NCBI GenBank assembly: GCA_964403775.1
Contig: CAYOHL010000002.1
Span: 1-35,131 of the forward strand
Length of the DNA stretch: 35,131 bases
Direction of reading: 5' to 3'
From: CG1-02-33-12 sp964403775
GTDB lineage: Archaea; Nanobdellota; Nanobdellia; Woesearchaeales; CG1-02-33-12
Positions 6,806 through 14,457 of the stretch are shown here, in pieces. A program made the translations under genes and the position numbers. The stretch's first letter is position 1; every line of letters starts with the position of its first letter. Below the pieces are notes generated by a model. It did not search any database. It was given only the letters and a program-made list of their open reading frames with translations, and was not told the origin of the DNA.

Positions 6806-8362
6806 ATGAATAAACATTTGTCTAAACTGTTAATACTTTTTTTGATAATATCCATACTTCCTATTCCTATACTTGCCGATGGGGGATTTGTATCTGATGG
6901 GAAAAGTGATTTTTTTGCTTCTAGTCAAAATTTTGTTATAATGTGGGATCAAAATAAAGAAATCTTAGTTTTATCAACAAAAGTTGAATCTGAAAATTTA
7001 AGCAATTTTGGATGGATAATCCCTGTTAAGACAAATACTAAACCAGAAGTTGAATTAGGCAATGTCACCATATTTTATGATTTAAACAAATATTTTCAAT
7101 CGCCTCGAAAATCATCCATATTTTCAATAGGATTGTTTACTACACAAGGTATGGAATATATGGAAGGATTTGAAATCTTGGAGAGTAAGGAGTTGGGCAT
7201 ATATGATATAACTATACTTAAGGCAACTGATTCTAATAAACTATATGATTGGTTAAAAATCAATAATTTTGGTATCAAAGAGAACGCAAAACAAATTTTG
7301 GATATATACACCAATGAAAACTTCTTTTTTATCACTGTGAAAATTGACCTTCTCAATAAGTATAAAAATGAAATAAATTTTATTGATAATCAGAATTTTA
7401 TTGGAAATAGCACAGAGGATAAAATTACTAATGCACTTAGCAGTTTAAGGTATGTAAAAGGTAGAGGCTTCCTTAGTGATGCTGTTACAAAAGACATTCT
7501 TTTGAATAAACCCTACGAAGAGTCAAATATATCAAAAAATGACTTAAATTTAAGATTTAACCTACTTTCACAAACAGAATATGATGAACTACGAGAAAAA
7601 TATTACTTTGATACAAGGGTAAAAAGAACTTTTTTTGATAATGAAATTTTTTTTGATATTTGGTTTAAAAAGAATTGGAATAAGATTACGTGTTTCAATA
7701 GACCAAAGTATACTCCAATTGATAAAAAAAGAGTGAATGACAAAGACTATAAAATTATTGTATTTGAAGATAATTTGGGCACTTGTTGTTCATCATACCA
7801 TGTCCCATCATGCGATAATAATAAAATTTTAAGTCTCGATGAAATCCAAGAAATGAAAGATTTCTTTAAAGAATTTGGACCAAAAGTTTCTCAATACTCC
7901 ATAGAACTTGAAAAGCATTTACATAATAAATTTTTTGATAATGAAAATATTCAAAAGATTAGGACATTAGAAGATGTAATTTGGGGTTTAACTACAGGGG
8001 TTTCAAGTCCTTTGAAAATAGAGTTTGAGACTAATGAACCATACTACCCAATGAAGATATCAAGTATAAATGAAGGGAATGTAAGTGTTATTGGGTATGT
8101 TCTCTCAGAAGAGCCAATGAAAGATTCTACTAAATTATTGTCTACAGTCAAATCAAAAAGATTAGACACAAAAATCAAAAAAGAATTATCTGTTTTTATT
8201 GATGTTGAAAATCTTGGTTATGCAACTAAATTCAGTTTTGATGGAGCTTCATCTGAATTTGTTAGTGATATAATATTTCAAAAAATGAATGACAATGAAA
8301 AAGGCGAGTTTCTAGAAACAGAATCAATTTTCACAAGATTATTCCGTTGGTTATTTAGATAA
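6806..8362 (+). CDS. Secreted DUF2330 domain protein
   Basis: The 518-residue protein has a clear signal peptide (MNKHLSKLLILFLIISILPIPILA) and then DGGFVSDGKSDFFASSQNFVIMWD, leading into LSTKVESENLSNFGWIIPVKTNTKPEVE. This is the hallmark of DUF2330 proteins, which are exported and of unknown function. A CC pair and another Cys (GTCCSSYHVPSC) lie mid-protein. There is no C-terminal membrane helix, so release or cell-wall association is likely. The start at 6806 is supported by TTAAATATA at 6778-6786, about 26 nt upstream; a TTG at 6761 would spoil the signal peptide. It is a single-gene unit convergent with the L14e gene. It is more AT-rich than the ribosomal genes beside it, and the flanking relic and hairpin fit an insertion into this site. 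Confidence 0.8.
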   Translation: MNKHLSKLLILFLIISILPIPILADGGFVSDGKSDFFASSQNFVIMWDQNKEILVLSTKVESENLSNFGWIIPVKTNTKPEVELGNVTIFYDLNKYFQSPRKSSIFSIGLFTTQGMEYMEGFEILESKELGIYDITILKATDSNKLYDWLKINNFGIKENAKQILDIYTNENFFFITVKIDLLNKYKNEINFIDNQNFIGNSTEDKITNALSSLRYVKGRGFLSDAVTKDILLNKPYEESNISKNDLNLRFNLLSQTEYDELREKYYFDTRVKRTFFDNEIFFDIWFKKNWNKITCFNRPKYTPIDKKRVNDKDYKIIVFEDNLGTCCSSYHVPSCDNNKILSLDEIQEMKDFFKEFGPKVSQYSIELEKHLHNKFFDNENIQKIRTLEDVIWGLTTGVSSPLKIEFETNEPYYPMKISSINEGNVSVIGYVLSEEPMKDSTKLLSTVKSKRLDTKIKKELSVFIDVENLGYATKFSFDGASSEFVSDIIFQKMNDNEKGEFLETESIFTRLFRWLFR

Positions 8363-8464
8363 AAAATAGATAGATTTTCTTTTAGTAAATGAAGTTAAAC
8401 CCTTGTTTTTTGATGGAGAAATAATTGATAATTATTTTATTGTTCTTTTAGCTTTTTTATCTTC

Positions 8465-8860
8465 TTAGTCTTTGGCTTTCTTAACAACTGCTTTCTTTGG
8501 CTTGGATTCTATTTTCTTAACTTTTTTTGGTTTTGCAGCAGCTTTTTCTTCCTTTTTTGGCTTTACAGCTGGTTCAGTTTTTGGCTTAGAAGTTTCCTTG
8601 GCCACTCTCTTGTTTCTCTTTGCCTTTACCTCTACCTCAACATTCTCTTTCTTAAGCTCATTCACAACATCATCATGAGAAAGGCCTTTCTTAATCTTCA
8701 AAACTTTATCCAAAGGTTCAAGATGCTTTACATTGCACTTTCTTCTTCTTGTCTGGCCGTCTATAAGGACATAATTATCATCAAGCTTATCAATAACAAT
8801 GCACTTTAGTCCAGCATCCCTTCCTGCTGTCTTTAAGCATAATCTTCCTATCTCAAACAT
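8465..8860 (-). CDS. rpl14e: 50S ribosomal protein L14e (eL14)
   Basis: This is an archaeal/eukaryotic large-subunit protein. Residues 1-75 match the KOW-type L14e core: MFEIGRLCLKTAGRDAGLKCIVIDKLDDNYVLIDG and RRRKCNVKHLEPL. About 50 more residues form a Lys/Ala/Pro-rich tail (KPKKEEKAAAKPKK ... KKAVVKKAKD), well beyond the usual length. The start overlaps the L34e stop by 8 nt, so the two are cotranslated. In many archaea cmk lies between L34e and L14e; it is absent here. The 3' end shows 83% identity over 42 nt to the relic at 6571-6612. Confidence 0.93.
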   Translation of the reverse strand: MFEIGRLCLKTAGRDAGLKCIVIDKLDDNYVLIDGQTRRRKCNVKHLEPLDKVLKIKKGLSHDDVVNELKKENVEVEVKAKRNKRVAKETSKPKTEPAVKPKKEEKAAAKPKKVKKIESKPKKAVVKKAKD

Positions 8861-9122
8861 TTTCAGCCCTTTCCTTTATTTTTATCCTCATACATTTAGA
8901 GCATAAGAATCCGCCATATGGCCTTGAGGGCCTTTTCTTTGTCTTGGCCATGTTCTGCATTTTGTATGGCCTCTCTCTTGGAACACCATGTAATTGAGCT
9001 CCGCATAGAGCGCATTCTGTCTTGGATGGCTTTCTCTTCTTGTAATGTATGACCACTTTGTTTCCGGGGAGCTTTGTGTAAACTCTCCTCATTGATCTTG
9101 ATTTGTGTTTTCCTGAAGGCAT
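8853..9122 (-). CDS. rpl34e: 50S ribosomal protein L34e (eL34)
   Basis: This 89-residue large-subunit protein has a zinc-ribbon layout: CALCG and FLCSKC hold two CxxC pairs. The N-terminus MPSGKHKSRSMRRVYTKLPG matches the family. The start at 9122 has a Shine-Dalgarno GAGG (9131-9134) eight bases upstream; a TTG at 9146 is rejected. A TATA-like TTTTTAAATAAG at about 9161-9172 suggests that L34e-L14e is transcribed separately from the main superoperon. The two are cut off from the SecY end by the regulator pair at 9206-9930. Confidence 0.94.
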   Translation of the reverse strand: MPSGKHKSRSMRRVYTKLPGNKVVIHYKKRKPSKTECALCGAQLHGVPRERPYKMQNMAKTKKRPSRPYGGFLCSKCMRIKIKERAENV

Positions 9123-9205
9123 TTTCTTAACCTCAAATATTATCAAAAGGGTAAAACAGCTTATTTAAAAAGCTTTTGGGAAAAATAGCCATGTATGAGA
9201 AGTCT

Positions 9206-9484
9206 TTATTCAATGTATTTTTCAATCTCATTTATCTCTCTTAATTTAGAGCTGTCTAAGCTACAGTGATTCTCTCCAGTGGATTTTTTGTTGATTAAAA
9301 TTCCTTTTTTGAATAAATCATGGATTGCTTCTTCAACAACTTTTTTGCCTCTTAAATGTTTAGGAACACAATTTTTTAAGTGAATTGTTTCTGTATGCGC
9401 TCCTCCATACTTTCTCTTGTTTTTTAACATCCTTATGATTTTTTTCTGGATGTTTCTCATTTCTATAATATCTATTCTTGCCAT
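9206..9484 (-). CDS. Small winged-helix-like protein of a divergent pair (copy 1)
   Basis: The protein has 92 residues from MARIDIIEM. A TATA-like TTTATAAATA lies about 26 nt ahead of 9484; an ATG at 9490 is possible. It is related to the protein at 27823-28071: both share an I(L/I)..M...R.YG..H opening, then AI..L.KK....KK, and a closing L.EI.EI segment. The helical layout with a short KKGILINKKS hairpin fits a small winged helix. It is divergent from the HTH gene at 9598, with a perfect palindrome between them, so it probably works with that regulator or is controlled by it. Function unknown. It also separates SecY/EMC3 from L34e. Confidence 0.7.
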   Translation of the reverse strand: MARIDIIEMRNIQKKIIRMLKNKRKYGGAHTETIHLKNCVPKHLRGKKVVEEAIHDLFKKGILINKKSTGENHCSLDSSKLREINEIEKYIE

Positions 9485-9527
9485 AAACATAATAAAACAG
9501 ACATATATTTATAAAAGTTTGTTGCAT

Positions 9528-9551
9528 TTTTGTAATACATATATTACAAAA
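9528..9551. promoter_or_regulatory. 24-bp palindromic operator between divergent regulator genes
   Basis: Perfect 10-bp arms TTTTGTAATA (9528-9537) and TATTACAAAA (9542-9551) flank a CATA spacer. The site lies between two opposing TATA boxes: TTTATAAATA at about 9509-9518 for the minus gene and ATATTTAAATA at 9558-9568 for the plus gene. It could therefore control both by blocking TBP/TFB. The binder is most likely the HTH protein encoded at 9598. Confidence 0.65.
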
Positions 9552-9597
9552 TAGAAATATTTAAATATTAGCTCTGTTTTATAACAGTGTGATTAAA

Positions 9598-9930
9598 ATG
9601 AGGTTTCAGGATGAACCAACACTATTTAGGGAGTTGTTAGGTGATACCCCTAAAATAAGGGTTTTAGAATATTTATTAGAAGGACGCGAACTAGACCATT
9701 CTATAGGTAATATTGCAGAAGGTGCTGGGATAAACAGGGTTACATTGTTTAGAATGTGGGATGAAATAGAAAAATCCAAAATAATAATACACACAAGAAA
9801 CATAGGAAATGCTAAATTATATAAGCTTAATATGGATAACCCTTATGTAAGGATTTTAGTTGATTTGTTTGATAAAATCATAAATATTGATTTTCAGGAA
9901 GGTAAAATCAAGAAAAAGGTTATTGCATAG
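9598..9930 (+). CDS. HTH transcriptional regulator of a divergent pair (copy 1)
   Basis: The protein has 110 residues from MRFQDEPTLFREL; a GTG at 9589, closer to the expected leaderless start, would add three residues. The core is an ArsR/MarR-like HTH: IRVLEYLLEGRELDHSIGNIAEGAGINRVTLFRMWDEIEKSKIIIHTR, then a wing GNAKLYKLNMDNPYVRILVDLF. It is a paralogue of the protein at 28198-28596, with the shared pattern YSxxDIAxxAGVxxxTL and (S/A)KxYKLNxxNPxV. It faces a small partner gene across a perfect palindrome and probably represses both promoters. It ends 8 nt before the convergent EMC3-like gene. Confidence 0.78.
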   Translation: MRFQDEPTLFRELLGDTPKIRVLEYLLEGRELDHSIGNIAEGAGINRVTLFRMWDEIEKSKIIIHTRNIGNAKLYKLNMDNPYVRILVDLFDKIINIDFQEGKIKKKVIA

Positions 9931-9938
9931 TTTAAACA

Positions 9939-10730
9939 TCATGCCACCTTCAAAACCTTTCTTAATATCATGCTAAATATTATTGAGAATATAATATATG
10001 TCCATATCCATCCAAGGCCGAACAACGGCCTTATCGGCGCATTCATCACTTTAATTGATTTCAAAGAGCTTTCATCATTTATCCTTTTTTCAGGAACAGC
10101 ATATTTTCTTTCAGTAGTTATAATCAAATCCTTTTCATATGCCCTTGCGTCATCATCAAATGAATATGCTAGAGTGTAAAGCCCTTCCGGGCCCTTGAAT
10201 TTCCAGTTTGCCATACCAACCCATTTTTCCCCCAAAAAAGCCTTTATTTTGTTTTTTTCCACAGTTTGTGTTGCGCCATTAATTATTTCCAGCTGGTTTT
10301 CAGGAATTACAGAAACAAGGCTGATATCCTTTCCCAGGCCTTCTAAATCAAATGTAAGCATTACATCAAACTCCTGTCCGGGCATTATAGGGTAATATGC
10401 CATATGGGCATTCAACCATCCAAAGATAATAATTATAGGGATAAATGTAAATATCATCGGCTTAAAAGAGTGTTTCATAAATTCAAGGTTTTTTTCCATG
10501 ACTTTTTTCTGGATTTCCATAACCTTCTGCGGGCTGTCTTTATGTTTTTTCATCTCATCCTGATAGTCTTTCATATCCTTCTTAAGACCTTTCATAACAT
10601 CTTGATTTGTTGTAAACTTGTGTATAAGAGTTATTAACAAAGTTATAACAAAAGAAATTATAATAATAGCAAATAAAGGAGACAGATTAAGCAAAGGTGC
10701 AAATATTGGGTTTAATACTGCTTCAAACAT
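9939..10730 (-). CDS. DUF106 / EMC3-TMCO1-like membrane insertase (Oxa1 superfamily)
   Basis: This 263-residue membrane protein has an N-terminal helix (LSPLFAIIIISFVITLLITLI, about 16-36), then a basic, amphipathic coiled coil (residues 40-85, KKDMKDYQDEMKKHKDSPQK), then two more helices, near 92-112 and at the C-terminus (WIWTYIIFSIIFSMIL). This layout is that of archaeal DUF106, the relatives of EMC3, TMCO1 and YidC that help insert membrane proteins. An unusual insert of about 120 residues (MPGQEFDVMLTFDLEG ... EKRINDESS) lies between helices 2 and 3 and looks like a beta-rich extracellular domain. The gene starts one base after SecY, which supports a joint role in membrane insertion. Confidence 0.85.
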   Translation of the reverse strand: MFEAVLNPIFAPLLNLSPLFAIIIISFVITLLITLIHKFTTNQDVMKGLKKDMKDYQDEMKKHKDSPQKVMEIQKKVMEKNLEFMKHSFKPMIFTFIPIIIIFGWLNAHMAYYPIMPGQEFDVMLTFDLEGLGKDISLVSVIPENQLEIINGATQTVEKNKIKAFLGEKWVGMANWKFKGPEGLYTLAYSFDDDARAYEKDLIITTERKYAVPEKRINDESSLKSIKVMNAPIRPLFGLGWIWTYIIFSIIFSMILRKVLKVA

Positions 10731-10731
10731 C

Positions 10732-12126
10732 TTATGAGCCTCCCATGAATCTTCTCATAAGCGGGTTCATGTCCATCATGTGCTGCTTTGATATTTCCTC
10801 ATAAAGCTTGTATATTATCATAACTGCTAACAAAATTCCTGTTCCGCTGCTTAAGGCTCCAGTCAGGTCAGCCAGTGAAGCCAAAAACCCGATTGCAATT
10901 GCCCCCATTATAGTCAAGGGCTGTACATACCTGTTTAACAGCTGCTCTAAAATTCTCTGGTCTTTTCTAAAACCTGGAATTTGCAGTCCAGAAGCCATTA
11001 TCTGCCTTGCCTGGCTTCTTGCATCCATGCCAGCTGTCTGGACCCAAAAGACTGAGAATATTATACAGCCTACAATCATAAAAATCATATAAACAATAGC
11101 CTGTATAAAATCAGCAGAAACAATACTGCCCTTTATTATCTTGCTTACTATATCCGGAGATGAAAGCCATACTATAAGGCCTGACTGAGGGCTGTTTCCG
11201 ACAAAGGTTCCAAGAATTGGATAGCCCCAGTTTTGTAATAACCTTGCCCAAAGCTGTATATTTGCCATAAGGGCAGAAACAAGAATAACAGGGATAACTC
11301 CTGTATAAATAAATGATAAGGGCCATCTTATTCCATAACCTCTAATTCTGCCAAAGCTTAATGGTATCTCAATTTTCATTGCCTGCGCATACACTGCAAT
11401 TGCAAAAACAACTATTGTGGCTAGAACTGCTGCAATCATTAAGCCAGCTGTCACTGGATCTCCTGCTGCCAATGACTGGAACAAGGCAGGGATTGCGCCT
11501 GTTGCTATTCCAGGATTTAATGGTGATGGCAAAGGCGATAGTGCTCTTACAAATATTGTCTGGCTTACTCCAGCTGCTATAAACAAGGATATACCAGAGC
11601 CAAAGCCCCACTTGCTTACAACCTCATCCATAAACAAAATCAGCATTCCGCCAAGGAACAACTGGAAAACTAAAATCAGCTGTAACTGCATATACACGGC
11701 TGTTCCGGCATATTCCATTGCAGGAGCCAATCCGCCCATAAACACAAAAATAGCAGCCTCAACCATGATAATTACAATAGACAATAATTTCTGTATTCCC
11801 TGAAACCTTTTCTTGCCCTCATGGGTTGTTAAATCCATCTTCATTATTCCTGAGCCATTCAAAAGCTGCAGGATAATGGATGCAGTGACTATTGGCCCAA
11901 TACCCAAAGATATTATAGAGCCAAATTTTGCAGCAAGAACTGTTGAGAAATATTCAAACTGTGCTAATGCATTATGCCCAAGGCCAAACAATGGTATCAT
12001 TCCAAGGATAAAAAATAAAATAAGGACAATGCCTGTCCACTTTAGCTTTTCCTTAAAGGAAAGCCTTTTTTGTGTTGGGCCAGACACCTCTGGCAGATTC
12101 TCAATTAAATTATCAATAAATGACAT
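10732..12126 (-). CDS. secY: Preprotein translocase subunit SecY
   Basis: SecY is the pore subunit of the Sec translocon. The 464-residue protein begins MSFIDNLIENLPEVSGPTQ and has about ten hydrophobic helices, with archaeal features such as FFILGMIPLFGLG in helix 1, TASIILQLLNGSGI before helix 3, FGSGISLFIAAGVSQT, and the cytoplasmic loop GRIRGYGIRWPLSFIYTG. The C-terminal helices end in EISKQHMMDMNPLMRRFMGG. Length and order match archaeal SecY. The gene begins 38 nt after L15, the largest gap in this part of the superoperon, and ends one base before the EMC3-like gene. Confidence 0.97.
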   Translation of the reverse strand: MSFIDNLIENLPEVSGPTQKRLSFKEKLKWTGIVLILFFILGMIPLFGLGHNALAQFEYFSTVLAAKFGSIISLGIGPIVTASIILQLLNGSGIMKMDLTTHEGKKRFQGIQKLLSIVIIMVEAAIFVFMGGLAPAMEYAGTAVYMQLQLILVFQLFLGGMLILFMDEVVSKWGFGSGISLFIAAGVSQTIFVRALSPLPSPLNPGIATGAIPALFQSLAAGDPVTAGLMIAAVLATIVVFAIAVYAQAMKIEIPLSFGRIRGYGIRWPLSFIYTGVIPVILVSALMANIQLWARLLQNWGYPILGTFVGNSPQSGLIVWLSSPDIVSKIIKGSIVSADFIQAIVYMIFMIVGCIIFSVFWVQTAGMDARSQARQIMASGLQIPGFRKDQRILEQLLNRYVQPLTIMGAIAIGFLASLADLTGALSSGTGILLAVMIIYKLYEEISKQHMMDMNPLMRRFMGGS

Positions 12127-12164
12127 TTTAAATATTTTTTAGTTAGCGAATTTTTCAAACCAAC

Positions 12165-12947
12165 TTATTTTTTAACTTCTTTTTCTTTTGTTTCAGCTTT
12201 TTCTGCTTTTTGAGCAACAGGTTTTTCTTCTTTAGGCTTTTCCTCAACTTTTTCTGCTTTTTCAGCAACAGGTTTTTCTTTAATCTCTTCAGCTTTTGGT
12301 TTTAGTTTTTCCTGTTCTTTTGTTTCAATCTCTTCTTTAATTTCACTTGATTTTTTAGGTTTTTCTTTGATTTCTTTTTTCTCTTCTTCAGGTTTTTCTT
12401 CAGCTTCTTTTTTAATCTCCTGTTTTTCTTCCCTAACCATTTCTTCAACTTTTTCTTTAGGCTTCTCTTTTGGTTTCTCCTTAACCTCTTTGACTTTTTT
12501 CTGTTCTAAGATAATACTTCCACCAGATTTTTTAATCTTATCAATTGCTTTCTTAGAAGCATAATCGCATTTTATAATAAACTTTTTTGTAATTTTGCCT
12601 GTGCTTAAAACCTTGTTAAAGCCAAGTTTCTTTAAGTCAATAACATAAGAATCATTCTTTTTTTCAATCAGTTTCTTTGACAAAAGTGATTCAAGCCTTT
12701 GCTCAATTGTTTTTAGGTTTATTGCTTTTATCTTAACAATTATCTTCTTTGGCCTTGTAAATCCATATTTCCCAAAATATTTTGTATTCTTCCATATGCA
12801 TGGCTTTTTTGCATCACCGCGCTTTCCTGTTCCGGCCATTCCCCTGCCGCCGCGGGAGCCAGCACCTCTGTGCTTTTTCTTGGCGCCCCAGCCATGTGTA
12901 TGAGAGCCTCTCATCTTCCTGTTTTTTCTTGTCTTATAGGTTGTCAT
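12165..12947 (-). CDS. rpl15: 50S ribosomal protein L15 (uL15) with long Lys/Glu tail
   Basis: Residues 1-150 are a normal archaeal L15: MTTYKTRKNRKMRGSHTHGWG, the Gly/Arg-rich KHRGAGSRGGRGMAGTGKRG, and IDLKKLGFNKVLSTGKI. The last 110 residues or so are a low-complexity tail of Lys, Glu, Pro and Ala not found in typical L15. Part of it (KEQEKLKPKAEE) is nearly identical to the L22 tail, including 34 of 36 DNA bases. The start at 12947 follows GAAGGAAAATAAG; a TTG at 12962 is rejected. It lies one base after the HD gene, and its usual neighbour L30 is separated from it by two non-ribosomal genes. Confidence 0.95.
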   Translation of the reverse strand: MTTYKTRKNRKMRGSHTHGWGAKKKHRGAGSRGGRGMAGTGKRGDAKKPCIWKNTKYFGKYGFTRPKKIIVKIKAINLKTIEQRLESLLSKKLIEKKNDSYVIDLKKLGFNKVLSTGKITKKFIIKCDYASKKAIDKIKKSGGSIILEQKKVKEVKEKPKEKPKEKVEEMVREEKQEIKKEAEEKPEEEKKEIKEKPKKSSEIKEEIETKEQEKLKPKAEEIKEKPVAEKAEKVEEKPKEEKPVAQKAEKAETKEKEVKK

Positions 12948-12948
12948 C

Positions 12949-13557
12949 TTATTTTCCTTCAATTATTCCAAAAAAATCTTTAGTTACTTTAAAATATCTT
13001 TCTCCTAATTCTCTTCCACTTTTGGTTTGTAAATCATTGTAAGCAGCAAATGCTGTATCTTTAGCACTTTCAATAGATTCCAGAAAATCTTTTCCATACT
13101 TTGCTCTTAGATGAATTATTTTTGCAATACCGAATGGAGAGCATAAATCAATCATATCTGCATCATAAATAATTTTTGATTCTTTTGTATCTGGCCGAGG
13201 AAAATCAAATGTTCTTCCAACTTTTTTTAATTCCAATAACCAAAATTTAGCTGTAGGTGGTCCCATATGAGTTTCAATACTATGACATATTCCTTTAATT
13301 AGTTCTGGATTAGTGCCTTTTTCCTTTAGTAAATCTTCTGCAATTTTAACACCATAAGTATGATGATTTATAGGCGTGCTATCTTTATCTGATTTTCCTA
13401 TGTCATGAAGCCAGGCTGCAGTCTCTACAATCTCTTTATTTGCCCCCTCTTTTTCTGCTAGAGCCAAGGCTATTTTAACAACTTTTTTAGTATGCATATA
13501 ATTTAATTCATCTAAATTTTCCTTTACAAATTCCTTAATTTGTTTAACACCAATCAT
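12949..13557 (-). CDS. HD-domain phosphohydrolase in the spc operon
   Basis: This 202-residue soluble protein has the HD metal-binding pattern: H22 (YMHTKKV), the HD pair H51-D52 in AAWLHDIGKSD, further His at 65-66, 92 and 97, and a late Asp in YDADMIDL (132-137). Such domains hydrolyse phosphates of nucleotides or related metabolites. The layout resembles HDIG-type metabolite or nucleotide hydrolases, but the substrate cannot be told. It begins directly after the Nudix-like gene stop (TAA then ATG) and ends one base before L15, so it is tightly embedded in the ribosomal operon. Both nucleotide-type enzymes are out of place here. Confidence 0.88.
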   Translation of the reverse strand: MIGVKQIKEFVKENLDELNYMHTKKVVKIALALAEKEGANKEIVETAAWLHDIGKSDKDSTPINHHTYGVKIAEDLLKEKGTNPELIKGICHSIETHMGPPTAKFWLLELKKVGRTFDFPRPDTKESKIIYDADMIDLCSPFGIAKIIHLRAKYGKDFLESIESAKDTAFAAYNDLQTKSGRELGERYFKVTKDFFGIIEGK

Positions 13558-13992
13558 TTATAATTCACCTTTTTCTAAGGATTTAAGGAATTCCAAGACC
13601 TGATGATGCAAGGAAGTTGTAAAATAATCCTTGACTTCAGTTGGTTTGACCCATTTAACTTCTTTGAATTTGTCTTTTGCTTCTTCTTTGCCTTTAATAA
13701 ATTCACAAAAATAATAAATAGATAGAAATTCCCTTTTCTCTGGATAGGTTTTTGCAAATATAATCTTTTTAACTTTAACATCAAGGTTGGTTTTCTTTTT
13801 GATTTCTTCCTTTAGATAGTATTCCAAATCATCTTTATAGCCAGGTCTTCCTCCTGGAAAACACCATATTAGTTCTTTTATGTAAGGGTCATTTTCTCTT
13901 CTTCCAATCAAAACTTTTTTGGTTTCAGGATTATAGATTATTCCCAAGCAATTTACCAAAAACACACCCCTGTCAAAATCTTTCCATTGCAT
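13558..13992 (-). CDS. Nudix-family protein with degenerate catalytic box
   Basis: The 144-residue protein has a Nudix fold signature: VFLVNCLGIIYNPETKKVLIGRR, then WCFPGGRPGYKDDLEYYLKEEI. Against the Nudix box G-x5-E-x7-R-E-U-x-E-E-x-G-U, Gly48 and Glu63 are kept. However, the Arg is Glu62, the metal-binding Glu pair is Lys66-Lys67, and the box Gly is Asn69. Normal Mg-dependent hydrolysis is therefore doubtful; it may bind a nucleotide or use other residues. The ATG follows the L30 stop directly, and the HD gene follows it directly. Translational coupling with ribosomal genes is likely. Confidence 0.85.
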   Translation of the reverse strand: MQWKDFDRGVFLVNCLGIIYNPETKKVLIGRRENDPYIKELIWCFPGGRPGYKDDLEYYLKEEIKKKTNLDVKVKKIIFAKTYPEKREFLSIYYFCEFIKGKEEAKDKFKEVKWVKPTEVKDYFTTSLHHQVLEFLKSLEKGEL

Positions 13993-14457
13993 TTAAACCA
14001 TCCTTTTAATTAGGTCATTGATTTTTTCTTTTCTGTAGCCCAAGGCCCCGCTTTTAGTGAATGGGGTTTTTATGCCCTTTCTTTCAAAACCTCCTCTTGG
14101 AGGGCTTAATCTAAAATATTTTTTGTATTTTTTATTGTTAATAACTATGAATTTTTTATAGTTAATTTTTTTCTTGCTGTCAGTTTCCCTGCCTTTGAAT
14201 TCCTTTCCCCTCTTTTCAATCAAGAGCCTGTATGTTTCATCATTAATCTCGCCCCAGGTCACATAATCCTTCACCTTTCTTATCATCCCAAACATCCTGC
14301 TGTCCAAAACAACACAATAATTATTATGGTAAAGGCAGAGCATGTTAAGAGTGTCCTTTATGTCTTTCTTTATTCCTGTTACCCCCCTTATTCTTATGAC
14401 AGCCAGTTTCTTTATCTGGTTGTTTTCGCTTTTTTCTGCAGGTTTTTTTTCACTCAT
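13993..14457 (-). CDS. rpl30: 50S ribosomal protein L30 (uL30)
   Basis: The protein matches long archaeal L30: KLAVIRIRGVTGIKKDIKDTLNMLCLYHNNYCVVLD, then TWGEINDETYRLLIEKRG, and the C-terminal FRLSPPRGGFERKGIKTPFTKSGALGYR. The start at 14457 overlaps the S5 stop by 8 nt, the same arrangement as S4e with L24. An ATG at 14469 with GGAG just upstream is an alternative. The first 14 residues are charged and probably disordered. The next gene downstream is the Nudix-like gene rather than L15, which breaks the usual L30-L15 order. Confidence 0.93.
   Translation of the reverse strand: MSEKKPAEKSENNQIKKLAVIRIRGVTGIKKDIKDTLNMLCLYHNNYCVVLDSRMFGMIRKVKDYVTWGEINDETYRLLIEKRGKEFKGRETDSKKKINYKKFIVINNKKYKKYFRLSPPRGGFERKGIKTPFTKSGALGYRKEKINDLIKRMV

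Noticed and set aside
11369..12142. Several open frames opposite SecY
   Set aside because: SecY is unambiguous over this range; the other frames have no start signals or family features.
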